Shown piece by piece: positions 44,101-52,366 of a stretch of DNA of 64,000 nt (positions within the stretch are counted from its first letter, which is position 1; each line of letters starts with the position of its first letter). Under the pieces are notes generated by a model. The model saw nothing but the letters and a program-made list of their open reading frames with translations. It did not search any database and had not been told where the DNA came from. The DNA is from Leptothermofonsia sp049200465 (lineage in GTDB: Bacteria; Cyanobacteriota; Cyanobacteriia; Leptolyngbyales; Leptolyngbyaceae). The stretch is taken from contig NZ_CP120836.1 of the NCBI RefSeq assembly GCF_049200465.1, positions 1,178,001 to 1,242,000 of the forward strand, read 5' to 3'. The position numbers were made by a program, and so were the translations under genes.

Positions 44101-44676
44101 AATTTCGGGGTTAACAACTCGCTCCTCCTGCAATCCATGATCTTGAATTTCCAGATAATAGTCATCCCCAAACAAATCCTTGTACCACTGGGCAACCCGA
44201 CGGGCTACTTCAGGCCGTCCCTGCAAGATCGCCTGGGGCACCTCTCCGCCCAGGCAGGCTGAGGTTACAATCAACCCCTCGTGATACTGGGCCAGAAGTT
44301 CCTTGTTGATACAGGGGCGGGCAAAAATTCCTTTGCCCTGAACCCCCTTCAGGTTAGAAATGGTGGTGAGTTTGACTAAGTTTTTATAGCCGAGAGTATT
44401 TTTTGCCAGAACAACCTGGTGATAGCGGGGGCGGCGTTCCTGTTTTTCAATGTCCCCGTTGATCAGGTACATCTCATTGCCAATGATGGGTCTGATTGCG
44501 TCCCCCTTGTTTTTACACACCTTGAGCAACTCGATCGCCCCATACATCACCCCGTGATCCGTTAAAGCGATCGCAGGCATACCCAACTCAATGGCGCGGT
44601 CAATCAATTCTGGGATTTGACTGGCACCATCCAGCAAACTGTAATCACTATGAATATGCAGACCAACGAAGGACAT
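41125..44676 (-). CDS. dnaE: DNA polymerase III alpha subunit, uninterrupted (no split intein)
   Basis: 1183 residues in one frame: PHP domain first (LHIHSDYSLLDGASQ), polymerase core with PGRGSAAGSLVAYAMGI and the catalytic aspartates in PDIDTDF, then the HhH and OB-fold end (SAVVMITTMKPVTTKKGDRMAIIQIEDLTG). In many cyanobacteria dnaE is divided into two genes by the split DnaE intein, inserted between Tyr and Cys of the block FAEY/CFNKSHS. Here that block is continuous, Tyr766-Cys767 (codons at 42376-42381). So this genome keeps or has regained an intact dnaE. The many other frames across it are shadows. Confidence 0.98.
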   Translation of the reverse strand: MSFVGLHIHSDYSLLDGASQIPELIDRAIELGMPAIALTDHGVMYGAIELLKVCKNKGDAIRPIIGNEMYLINGDIEKQERRPRYHQVVLAKNTLGYKNLVKLTTISNLKGVQGKGIFARPCINKELLAQYHEGLIVTSACLGGEVPQAILQGRPEVARRVAQWYKDLFGDDYYLEIQDHGLQEERVVNPEIVKIARELNIKIICTNDSHYISCYDVEAHDALLCIQTGKLITEDKRLRYTGTEYLKSAEEMRRLFRDHLTENVVEEAIANTLEVAAKIEDYDILGEPRIPDYPVPDGYTAATYMQEIAQAGLVKRRGYQSLDEVEPEYRERLEYELQMIQQMGFATYFLVVWDYIKFARDRGIPVGPGRGSAAGSLVAYAMGITNIDPVHHGLLFERFLNPERKSMPDIDTDFCIDRRDEVIQYVTEKYGTERVAQIITYNRMTSRAVLKDVARVLNIPYGESDRMTKMIPVVRGKPTKLKVMVSDETPEPEFKKRYDEDLPVPGTDPPITYRRWIDMAIRIEGTNKSVGIHAAGVVISAQPLDEIVPLQRNDDGNVFTQYYMEDIEALGLLKMDFLGLKNLTMIQKTVELIEQTRGVQIDLDRLPLDNPETYQLLARGELEGVFQLESSGMRQIVRDLKPSGLEDISSVLALYRPGPLDAGLIPKFINRKHGREKIDYEHEILKPILGETYGIMVYQEQIMKIAQDMAGYSLGQADLLRRAMGKKKKSEMEKHQEIFVKGAKERGVKEKTAVDLFEQMIKFAEYCFNKSHSCAYGYVTYQTAYLKANYPVEYMAALLTANSGDQDKVQKYIATCLAMGITVEPPDVNRSGVDFTPSGDSILFGLSAVRNVGMGAIEAILIVREAEGAFKSLADLCVRVACAEDRRVDSRALNRRALEALIHCGAFDNLEPNRNQLLHDLDLVLDWAQSRAKEKASGQGNLFDLLGGGTAQESAISFDTAPKAPPVPDLPPQEKLRLEKDILGFYISDHPLKMVRESAKILAPINLSDLADYSEGASVSAVVMITTMKPVTTKKGDRMAIIQIEDLTGQTEAVVFPKSYERIGQHIQPDARLMLWGKVDRRDDQVQFIVEDAEPIEAVRMVMVELSPELASDIAERQRLKEIILENQGEKDKAKIPVVAIISSYDRRHFVRFGSQFRIQSHEAVVNALIRAGFQARTSSLVS

Positions 44677-45013
44677 AGGGACTCACACCCACTCAAAGAC
44701 GAGTTCAGGGTATCACTATATCTAGCGTTTGAAGCAGAAAGTTTTCCCTAAATGTGGAAAGAAGTGATTGCCCAAATGGCTACCATCCGGAGTGTATAGT
44801 ATAAATGTATCAATACTTTGCCCCGTGCTGTTGCTACCTGGCCAGGAAAGTGGTAACAGTTCACAGACAGTAACTCAATTCATCACTACTGGTCCCCTGT
44901 CCTCTGTCCCCTGTTGCATCTTCGCCCTATTCTATCGGCTCTCAGGCAGGCGATAAACTGAAATCAGAGGAATAGAATGGGGTGGGCGATCGCGGACAAA
45001 CAGGAGATCCAGA
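44677..45013. other. 337-bp gene-free stretch upstream of dnaE
   Basis: No gene recognised. The first 100 bases presumably hold the dnaE promoter (AT-rich TATCACTATATC near 44714). The rest includes repeat text (GTCCCCTGTCCTCTGTCCCCTG). Confidence 0.55.
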
Positions 45014-45118
45014 ATGCTTGCAGAAATCCGACTAATCACGGTGCAGGAATATCACAAGATGGCGGAAGGCGGGCATTTTTGCGCCCGACGAACGGATAGA
45101 AAGGCTGTGGCTTAGGGG
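45014..45118 (+). pseudogene. N-terminal fragment of a Uma2-family (DUF820) gene
   Basis: The ATG at 45014 starts MLAEIRLITVQEYHKMAE, then one frame step gives GIFAPDERIERL, exactly the usual opening of Uma2 restriction-endonuclease-fold proteins. Nothing follows; the fragment runs into the end of the convergent Uma2 gene. Confidence 0.75.
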
Positions 45119-45126
45119 CGATCGCC

Positions 45127-45884
45127 TCATCCCACCTGATCCGGATCAATCCTCAACTCCTTCAGCTTTTGCGCCAGTTTTTCTGCCCGCGCCTCTACTT
45201 GTGCCAATTGTTCCGTATCTGTCAAAATCCAATTTCCTTCAGCGTCATACCAGCGCAGCCACAGACGTTCAATTCCCTGAAATGTGCCGTACCAGAGTCC
45301 CAAACCCAGTTTCACTTCCTCCATCCAGACTCGCTGCTTAGAAGTATCCAGTTCCTGATAGCGGGCATTCACTAAACCAAATGCCCGCAATTGATCTGTA
45401 TACCGGTCAAATAGAACATAGTAGGGAACCCGCAGAATTTGCTCATAGACCTCCCACTTGGTTGGAGGGCTGTTGGAGTCTCTTGTCGTTCTTCCCAGAT
45501 CTTCATCCTCCGTTCCAGGCGACAGCAACTCCACCACCACAAAGGGATTAACACCCTCCTGCCAGACAACGTAGTTCAGGCGCATATCCCGTTGCTCATA
45601 GAGCGGGGGACACCAATCACTGCAAACCAGTCTGGCCGCTTATGCCAGAGTGGGTGGCGCACATCGTAGTAGAGATTGAGATCCGTACCCGTAAAGATCT
45701 GGTCTGAAACATAATCCTGCAAGCGAAATGTTGCGCTCAGCAGTTGAGGTTGCAGGTCATGAAATTCATCAGGCAAGCCGGATTCCTCCGGGTCTTCGCT
45801 GGGCAGATCATACATCGTTGGCAGCGTTTCCCTTGGAGGATAGGGCGGATCGGACTGTTCGACAGGATATTTTGCCGGAAACAT
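45127..45884 (-). pseudogene. Uma2-family (DUF820) endonuclease-like gene with one frameshift
   Basis: Two minus-strand frames make one protein: residues from the ATG at 45884 (QPQLLSATFRLQDYVSDQIFTGTDLNLYYDVRHPLWHKRPDWFAVIGVP) and the second frame (LYEQRDMRLNYVVWQEGVNPFVVVELLSPGTEDEDLG ... KWEVYEQILRVPYYVLFDRY). The joint lies in a G run at 45605-45609, where one base is missing relative to the intact reading. Core residues of the PD-(D/E)xK-like fold are there (PDWFAV, VVELLSPGT). The tail is a Glu/Lys-rich coiled stretch. It could be a genuine lesion or a homopolymer sequencing error. Uma2 genes often multiply in cyanobacteria; function is unknown. Confidence 0.88.
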
Positions 45885-45909
45885 AGGTTAGTTGCTAGCC
45901 GTTAGTTGT

Positions 45910-46026
45910 TAAGTAGCCAGGCGCAATTAAATTAAGGATAATTTCGGGGGTGGAGGGGTGAAACCCCCTACCTGGGAGCGCAGCCCCCACTCCCCCTCTT
46001 ACCAATTAAGGATGACTACCTACTTA
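45910..46026 (-). repeat. Family B short element, copy 4 (reverse)
   Basis: Full-length reverse copy: TAAGTAGCCAGGCGCAATTAA at the left, ATGACTACCTACTTA at the right, GC-rich hairpin between. Confidence 0.85.
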
Positions 46027-46110
46027 ATTAGTTAGTTGAGTGAATTATTAGTTGATGGGGGGTGAGGAGTGAGGAGGTGATGGAGTGATAAGGGAGATGG
46101 GGGGGCTACC

Positions 46111-46257
46111 ATGTATACACAAATCACTTCACCTCTCCCCAAACCCTTCTCCGACACGGAGAGGGATTTGAATCAGAGCTCCTCTTCCCTTCAAGGGAAG
46201 GGGCTGGGGGTCAGGTCTGAGAGGCTTCCAGCGGAAACAAATCACTGATGTATACAC
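46111..46257. repeat. Block bounded by ATGTATACAC repeats
   Basis: ATGTATACAC followed by AAATCACT (46111-46128) recurs as AAATCACTG followed by ATGTATACAC (46239-46257). Inside is text of a common cyanobacterial repeat style (CTCCGACACGGAGAGGGA and CCCTTCAAGGGA palindromes). It may be an insertion. Confidence 0.5.
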
Positions 46258-46527
46258 AGTAGGATATCTGCCACCTGCCCGCGTGAGAAATGAGTGAAGT
46301 CGTGGGCAATATAGGGGGGAGATACCCCAAAAATTTCGAGGGTTTACCCAGTGGGGTGTCAGATGGAAAAACCGATATACTTACCTGAGACAGAGTGCAT
46401 CCTGAATTTGCCAAAACATGATTGGGTGGGGCAGTTTTTACCAGTGTGTGCTCCCAAACTGTTTGAAAGCCCCCCCAGTAAGGAATTCGGATGCTTCCGG
46501 CAAACCCCTCTTTGACCGGGAGTTTCT

Positions 46528-49500
46528 ATGACAACACCTTTAGGGAATGGATCCCTGCCTCAAAGCCTGAAAGGACAGCGGGTCCTGGCGGCGATCGTCT
46601 TCACCGATGGGGTCAGCTTTAGCGCCCGGATGGCCGTGGACGAGGAAAATACGCTGCGAATCCTGCAACGCGATCTGGAGTTGATGGCGCGTCTCTGCGA
46701 GGAGTTTGAGGGGCAGGTCCTCAAAACCACGGGCGATGGCCTGATGATGTACTTCACCAGCGCGGTGCAGGCCGTTGAGTGTGCGGTAGAAATTCAGCGG
46801 GCGATCGCCCAGGCTGCTGCCAACCTTCCGCCTCAGGAGGTGATGGCCTATCGTCTTGGCATCCACCTGGGGGATGTTTTCTTCAGTGAGACAGACGTGA
46901 TGGGCAGTGGGGTTAATATTGCTGCCCGTCTACAAACGAAAGCTGACCCCGGTGGTATCTGCATTTCCCAAACTGTCTATGATGTCGTCAAAAATCAGCT
47001 AGACCTGAAGGCCACTTACCTGGGACCCCAGGAACTCAAAAACATTCGCGATCCCGTTCCGGTTTACCAAATCCTGGAAGGTACTCCAATTCAATCCTCT
47101 GGCCTGCTTCCGGCAAAACCCTCCAGGGCTGCTGTTACTTCAGAGCTACCCTCGCCCTACAAAGGACTGAAGAAATTTGAAATCGAAGACAAAGACCGGT
47201 TTTTTGGGCGCGATCAGTTTGTTGCCAGCCTGGTGAATGAACTGGAACAAAATTCCCTCATCCTGCTATTGGGAGCGTCTGGTAGCGGCAAGTCATCCGT
47301 TGTGCGGGCGGGAGTCATTCCCCGACTGCTGGAGAAGTGGGGGAATCGGCTGGTTAATCTGGTATTTACCCCCGATGAGAACCCGTTTGAATCTCTCTAC
47401 GCCAGTCTGCTCAGCCGTTACAAACAATCCGATGCCAAGCTTGTGCGGCAGGGCAAACCCGATAGTTTAATGCAGGCTATGAAGGTGCTGAAGCAGCCAG
47501 GGGAATACTGGCTCATCTTCATTGACCAGTTTGAGGAATTGTTTACCATTACGCCAGTTGAAACCCGTTACCGCTTTATTGAAAGCCTGACCCAACTGGT
47601 CAAACTGCACGATAACACGGTCAAACTCGTCCTGACGATGCGGGCAGATTTTCTCGATAAGTTCAGCGCCTACCCGGCTTTGGGCAAACTAACCCAACGA
47701 CAAATCCGCCTCATGACCGATATGCAGCGGGATGAACTGTGGCTGGCCATTAAACAACCCGCTGCCCGGTTGGGGGTGATGTTTGAAAGCGGTTTGATTG
47801 AGGAGATTTTGCGGGATGTGCAGGGACAGGCGGGCTACTTACCCCTGTTACAATACACCCTCGATTTGCTATGGGAAAGCGAACGCCGCAACGGGAATTT
47901 GCAAGATCATACCCTGCACGCGAGAACCTACCGGGAGTTGGGTGGGGTGCGGGGTGCTTTGCAAAAGCGGGTTGATCAGCTTTATGAAGAAATGCCGGAG
48001 GCGAAACAAGCAGCCATCAAACAAATTTTTCTGCGCTTAGTGACGATCAATAGCTCTGAGGAAGCAGGGGGTGGAAAGGCGGTTAGCCGTCGAGCCTACC
48101 GCTCTGAATTCACAGGTGATCTGGTGAACAGCACGCTGGACGAGTTGATCGATCAAAACCTGCTGGTCAGTAATGATAGCGATCGCCTCCAACCCACAGT
48201 GGAAATCGCCCACGAAGCTCTGCTTGACTCCTGGCAGGCATTGAAAGATTGGATTGCTGATGCCCACCAGGTAATTGCGATCAAACATCGGCTGGCGGAG
48301 GATGTAACCCGCTGGCAAACCCTCCAGCGAACCGATACCGCCAAAGCCGACGAAGAACTCTGGAGCGGTTCCAAGCTAGAAGCGGTGTTGGAACTGCGTA
48401 AAGAGAAGGCATTTGACCTGATGCTGGGTGGTTTAAACCCGGATGAAAATCGTTTTATCGATGCCAGTATGCGACGCCGCGATCGCCAGCGACGCCGAAC
48501 CATCACTGGGCTGGTGGGCTTTTCTGCGATCGCCCTTTCCCTCGCAGTTCTCGCCTTATGGCAATCCTATCGGGCAGAAAACCAGCGCCGACAAGCTCTA
48601 GACGGACAGATCAACACCCTCAGCCTTTCCTCCTCAGTGTTGCTATCCTCCGACCAGGAACTGAATGCACTCCTGGAAGCCCTGAGAGCTGTACGGGAAC
48701 TGAAGGCAGCCCCCTGGGCCGACAGTGACACTCAAAACCAGGTTAGAATGGCATTGCAACAGGCTGTCTATGGAGTGAGGGAGCAAAATCAACTGACGGG
48801 GCACCTCAAACCCATTAACAGCGTTAGTTTTAGCCCGGATGGAAAACTTCTGGCCTCTGCCAGTGATGATGGCACCGTCCGATTGTGGAGTGCTGACGGG
48901 CGATCGCTCAAAACTCTAGGGGGGCATCGCGATCGCATCTATAGCACCGCCTTCAGCCCCGATGTTACCTTCCTTGCCACTGCCGGCGCAGACAAAACCA
49001 TTCAACTCTGGAAGCGGGATGGCAATGGTGAATTTCAACTCTACAAAACCTTTAAAGGGCACGCCGCTCCAGTTTACCGGGTCAGCTTTAGTCCTAATGG
49101 TAAACTGCTCGCTTCTGCCAGTGGCGATCGCACAATCAGGGTTTGGGCGATCAATGGACGCCCACTGAAGATCCTCAAAGGACATACCGATGATGTTTGG
49201 GGCGTGAGCTTCAGTCCCAACGGTCAGATGCTCGCTTCCGCCAGTGATGATAAGACTGTGCGTTTGTGGGCAATCAATGGTCGGCAGTTAAAAGTCCTCA
49301 AGGGTCATACCAGCGATGCCAACAGCGTTAGCTTTAGTCCCGATGGTAAACTGCTTGCCTCTGCCAGCAGCGATCGCACCATCCGATTGTGGAATCTCAA
49401 CGGTCAACTCGTCCGATCCCTCAAAGGCCACGTCGATTTTGTCAATGATGTTCGCTTTAGTCCCAATGGTAAACAACTAGCCTCCGCCGGTTGGGATAAC

Positions 49501-50631
49501 ACAATCAAACTGTGGTCGCTGGACGGACAAGAACTCACCACCCTCAAAGGACATCGAGGCTACGTTTGGGGAATCAGCTATAGCCCCGATGGCAAAACCC
49601 TGGCTTCTGCCAGTGGCGACACCACCATACGCCTCTGGTCCGTCAATGATGACCCGGAACTCGCCACTCTTAAAGGACACAGCGACGACATCAACCGGGT
49701 CAGCTTCAGTGCCGATGGCAAGCTGATTGCCTCCGCCAGTGCGGATAACACCGTTCGTATCTGGTCGATTGAGGGGCGTCAGCTCAAAATCCTCAAAGGG
49801 CATACCAGCCTGGTCAACAGTGTCAGCTTCAGTCCAGATAACAAATTGATCGCCTCCGCCAGTGCCGACAATACCATCAAGCTCTGGTCGATGGATGGCC
49901 GCGAGCTAAAAACTCTGCGGGGACATACCAGCTACGTCAACAGCGTTAGCTTCAGTCCAGACAGCAGGTTGCTTGTCTCTGCCGGTGCAGACAAAACAAT
50001 CAAACTGTGGTCGATGGAGGGGTCAGAATTGAAAACCCTGAAAGGACACACCAGCTATGTCAACAGCGTCAGCTTTAGCCCCAATGGCAACCAAATCATC
50101 TCCGGTGGGGCAGACAATACCATTAAACTCTGGTCTGTTGAAGGGCAGGAGTTGAAAACATTCAATGGGCATGCGGGAGCCATTAACAGCGTCCGGTTCA
50201 GCCCTGATGGAAAGTTGATTGCTTCAGGCAGCGCAGATGGCACTGCCCGCCTATGGTCGGTTGAGGGGCAGGAAGTCGCCGTTCTCAACGGACATGCTAG
50301 CTATGTCAATGGCGTTGGCTTCAGCCCAGACAGCCAGCGAGTTGCTACTGCCAGTGCCGATAATACAGTCAAAATTTGGTCAGTTGATGGACAGGAACTC
50401 AAAACTCTTCTGGGTCATCGAGGTTCTGTCCAAAGTGTTAGCTTCAGCCCCGATGGAAAAAATATTGCCTCCTCCAGCGAGGATAAAACCGTCAAGCTCT
50501 GGAATGCCGAAACCCTGAACTTTGACACTCTGGTAACGAGAGGCTGCAACTGGATCCACAACTTTCTCACCAATAGTCCAGAAGTGAAAGAGAGTGACAA
50601 ACACATTTGTGAAGGGCGTGATGATACATAA
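46528..50631 (+). CDS. Adenylate cyclase - nSTAND ATPase - WD40 (14 repeats) signalling protein
   Basis: 1367 residues. Residues ~16-185: class III nucleotide cyclase with metal-binding Asp27 (FTDG) and Asp70 (TTGDGLM), Lys66, Asp123, Asn130 and Arg134 (VNIAARL), i.e. complete and adenylate-specific in type. Residues ~210-600: nSTAND domain, PYKGLKKFEIEDKDRFFGRD, Walker A GASGSGKSS at 249-257, Walker B-like WLIFIDQFEELF, then winged-helix text (VEIAHEALLDSWQALKDWI). A membrane span near 656-677 (GLVGFSAIALSLAVLALW). From ~756, 14 WD40 repeats, enough for two seven-bladed propellers, then CNWIHNFL. Ligand sensing by WD40, ATP-driven switching and cAMP output is inferred. Stands alone. Confidence 0.95.
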   Translation: MTTPLGNGSLPQSLKGQRVLAAIVFTDGVSFSARMAVDEENTLRILQRDLELMARLCEEFEGQVLKTTGDGLMMYFTSAVQAVECAVEIQRAIAQAAANLPPQEVMAYRLGIHLGDVFFSETDVMGSGVNIAARLQTKADPGGICISQTVYDVVKNQLDLKATYLGPQELKNIRDPVPVYQILEGTPIQSSGLLPAKPSRAAVTSELPSPYKGLKKFEIEDKDRFFGRDQFVASLVNELEQNSLILLLGASGSGKSSVVRAGVIPRLLEKWGNRLVNLVFTPDENPFESLYASLLSRYKQSDAKLVRQGKPDSLMQAMKVLKQPGEYWLIFIDQFEELFTITPVETRYRFIESLTQLVKLHDNTVKLVLTMRADFLDKFSAYPALGKLTQRQIRLMTDMQRDELWLAIKQPAARLGVMFESGLIEEILRDVQGQAGYLPLLQYTLDLLWESERRNGNLQDHTLHARTYRELGGVRGALQKRVDQLYEEMPEAKQAAIKQIFLRLVTINSSEEAGGGKAVSRRAYRSEFTGDLVNSTLDELIDQNLLVSNDSDRLQPTVEIAHEALLDSWQALKDWIADAHQVIAIKHRLAEDVTRWQTLQRTDTAKADEELWSGSKLEAVLELRKEKAFDLMLGGLNPDENRFIDASMRRRDRQRRRTITGLVGFSAIALSLAVLALWQSYRAENQRRQALDGQINTLSLSSSVLLSSDQELNALLEALRAVRELKAAPWADSDTQNQVRMALQQAVYGVREQNQLTGHLKPINSVSFSPDGKLLASASDDGTVRLWSADGRSLKTLGGHRDRIYSTAFSPDVTFLATAGADKTIQLWKRDGNGEFQLYKTFKGHAAPVYRVSFSPNGKLLASASGDRTIRVWAINGRPLKILKGHTDDVWGVSFSPNGQMLASASDDKTVRLWAINGRQLKVLKGHTSDANSVSFSPDGKLLASASSDRTIRLWNLNGQLVRSLKGHVDFVNDVRFSPNGKQLASAGWDNTIKLWSLDGQELTTLKGHRGYVWGISYSPDGKTLASASGDTTIRLWSVNDDPELATLKGHSDDINRVSFSADGKLIASASADNTVRIWSIEGRQLKILKGHTSLVNSVSFSPDNKLIASASADNTIKLWSMDGRELKTLRGHTSYVNSVSFSPDSRLLVSAGADKTIKLWSMEGSELKTLKGHTSYVNSVSFSPNGNQIISGGADNTIKLWSVEGQELKTFNGHAGAINSVRFSPDGKLIASGSADGTARLWSVEGQEVAVLNGHASYVNGVGFSPDSQRVATASADNTVKIWSVDGQELKTLLGHRGSVQSVSFSPDGKNIASSSEDKTVKLWNAETLNFDTLVTRGCNWIHNFLTNSPEVKESDKHICEGRDDT
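48790..50520 (+). repeat. Array of 14 WD40-coding repeats (~120 bp each)
   Basis: Fourteen units end to end, each with SVSFSPDGKLLASASADNTIKLWS-like text. Several neighbours are almost identical in DNA over 35 bases (around 49809, 49930 and 50050), showing recent exchange or duplication between units. Confidence 0.9.
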
Positions 50632-50652
50632 CACCCTACAGAAATAACACTC

Positions 50653-50869
50653 TTAACACTCTACAGAAATAACACTCTGCAGAAAATAACTGCGGATCCA
50701 CACCCTTAAATCTCGCTTTGCCTGAGTTTTGCTGTGCTGGGTGCAGTTCCTCAGAAACTCATAAAGCTTATCCTTGGGGATCGCAGGAAAAGTTGGGCTA
50801 ACTTCCACTTCCTGGTATTGAGCTGCTTGGAGTTGATAAATCTTCAAGGTATTGCCGTTGTATAGCTAT
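50653..50869 (-). pseudogene. C-terminal fragment of a Uma2-family gene cut by a family A' element
   Basis: On the minus strand NGNTLKIYQLQAAQYQEVEVSPTFP then IPKDKLYEFLRNC ... KRDLRVWIRS is the usual C-terminal end of Uma2 proteins (strand, SPTFP, helix, terminal helix). The part upstream is replaced by the palindromic element at 50867-50930, so no start survives. Confidence 0.8.
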
Positions 50870-50930
50870 AGCCACCAAACTTTGTCCCCCCCTTAAACCC
50901 AATGTCCTAAGCAACCTGGCGACAGCTATA
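50867..50930 (-). repeat. Family A' short palindromic element, copy 2
   Basis: 64 bp from TATAGCCACC to GCGACAGCTATA; the outer parts match the reverse of the element at 19868-19983, with the GC-rich middle deleted. It interrupts the Uma2 fragment. Confidence 0.8.
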
Positions 50931-50968
50931 GATGCTCATCCAAACAACAGATGCTCATCCAAACAACT
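50931..50968. repeat. 19-bp tandem duplication
   Basis: GATGCTCATCCAAACAACA at 50931-50949 and again at 50950-50968 with the last base changed. Confidence 0.8.
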
Positions 50969-51119
50969 GGTGGAAAACTGCTGCCATGAAGCACTGGCTA
51001 TCCTTACCTCTTGAGGTCTACCCAAATAGACATTTAGGATAATGCCTGAATCATAATGATTTTTGATTAGTTAAGGATGGCGGCTAGCGCCGCTCATCCT
51101 TAACTTATTGGGTCCACCG

Positions 51120-52295
51120 TTAATACTGAGGTACGGAAGAATCAACTTCCTGACTCCATGCAGCGATACCACCTTTGACATTGATGCCTTCGATTCCGGC
51201 TTTCTCCTTCAAGATGCCGAGTGCCTTTGCCGATCGCCCGCCCATCTTGCAGTGGGCAATCAGCTTGTGCCCATTCAGCAACTCCTTCACTTTCTCAACT
51301 CCAGCGCCATTTTCAATGTCAGGTAGGGGCACCAGCACGGCTCCTGGAATCCTGGCGATCTCCCATTCATTGGGGTTGCGGACATCAATTAAAACGTAGT
51401 CATCCGCACCACTGTCTAACAACTGCTTGAGTTCCTGTACAGTGATTTCTTGCATACTGGCCTTCTCCTTCTCCTCCGCTGCTTTGGCTTGAGGAATGCC
51501 ACAAAACTCCTCGTAGTCAATCAACTTATCGATTACTGGGCGTACTGGATTTGGGCGCAACTTCAGTTCCCGGAACGTCATATCCAAAGAGTTATAAAGT
51601 AGCAAACGTCCACTCAAGGTTTTGCCCACACCCAGGATAATCTTGACCGTCTCCGTTGCCTGAATTACGCCAATCACGCCGGGAAGAATCCCCAAAACTC
51701 CGCCTTCGGCACAGGAAGGTACCAGTCCGGGTGGTGGGGGTTCGGGGTAGAGGTCACGATAGTTGGGACCATCCTGGTAGTTGAAGACGGTTGCCTGCCC
51801 CTCAAACCGAAAGATGGAGCCGTAGACATTGGGCTTTCCTAGCATGACACAGGCATCGTTGACCAGGTAACGGGTAGGGAAGTTGTCAGTGCCATCCACA
51901 ATTACGTCATAGTCTTTGAAAATGTCCAGAGCATTTTCTGAACTGAGGCGGGTTTCATACAGATCGACCTGACAGTAGGGGTTGATCTCCAGAATCCGGT
52001 CTTTGGCAGACTGAATTTTGGGTTTACCGACCCAGGAGGTACCGTGGATGACCTGCCGTTGCAGGTTGGAGCTATCCACCACATCAAAATCTACAATGCC
52101 GATGCGTCCGATCCCTGCCGCTGCCAGATACAGCAACAGGGGAGAGCCGAGCCCTCCTGTACCGACACAGAGCACACTGGCTGCTTTGAGTCGCTTCTGC
52201 CCATCCACTCCCACTTCAGGCAGGATCAGGTGACGCGAGTATCGTTCATAGTCATCTTTCGTGAGCTGAATTTCGTCAAGATTTGGATTTAGCAT
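51120..52295 (-). CDS. moeB: MoeB/ThiF-like adenylyltransferase with rhodanese domain
   Basis: 391 residues from the ATG at 52295 (the frame runs 25 codons further without conserved text). E1-like domain: RYSRHLILPEVGVDGQ, nucleotide loop GTGGLGSPLLLYLAAAG, DGTDNFPTRYLVNDAC and VPSCAEGGVLGILPGVIG. The C-terminal rhodanese domain ends AHCKMGGRSAKAL with the persulfide Cys. This is the layout of eukaryotic MOCS3/Uba4: activation of ubiquitin-like sulfur carriers (MoaD, ThiS) plus sulfur delivery. The CXXC zinc pairs of typical MoeB are missing. It follows the JAMM gene in the same direction, 71 bases apart. The stop lies in a hairpin-rich region. Confidence 0.94.
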   Translation of the reverse strand: MLNPNLDEIQLTKDDYERYSRHLILPEVGVDGQKRLKAASVLCVGTGGLGSPLLLYLAAAGIGRIGIVDFDVVDSSNLQRQVIHGTSWVGKPKIQSAKDRILEINPYCQVDLYETRLSSENALDIFKDYDVIVDGTDNFPTRYLVNDACVMLGKPNVYGSIFRFEGQATVFNYQDGPNYRDLYPEPPPPGLVPSCAEGGVLGILPGVIGVIQATETVKIILGVGKTLSGRLLLYNSLDMTFRELKLRPNPVRPVIDKLIDYEEFCGIPQAKAAEEKEKASMQEITVQELKQLLDSGADDYVLIDVRNPNEWEIARIPGAVLVPLPDIENGAGVEKVKELLNGHKLIAHCKMGGRSAKALGILKEKAGIEGINVKGGIAAWSQEVDSSVPQY

Positions 52296-52366
52296 AAGAA
52301 ATGAAGAGTGAGAATGACGGTGCAAAGGAGCTTTTCCTGAGCTGGGAAGCCGATTAAAAATCAATT

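Larger units (their letters stand above)
45885..46527. other. 643-bp gene-free stretch with repeats
   Basis: Contains family B copy 4 (45910-46026), GT-rich repeat text, and a block at 46111-46257 whose two ends share ATGTATACAC and AAATCACT in mirrored order. The promoter of the cyclase/STAND gene should lie between 46260 and 46527. Confidence 0.65.

Noticed and set aside
46211..46414. 67-residue minus-strand frame upstream of the cyclase gene
   Set aside because: No RBS or likeness; it lies over repeat text and the presumed promoter.
48790..50520. CRISPR or satellite array because of the regular period
   Set aside because: The period is about 120 bp, in frame, and encodes WD40 blades.
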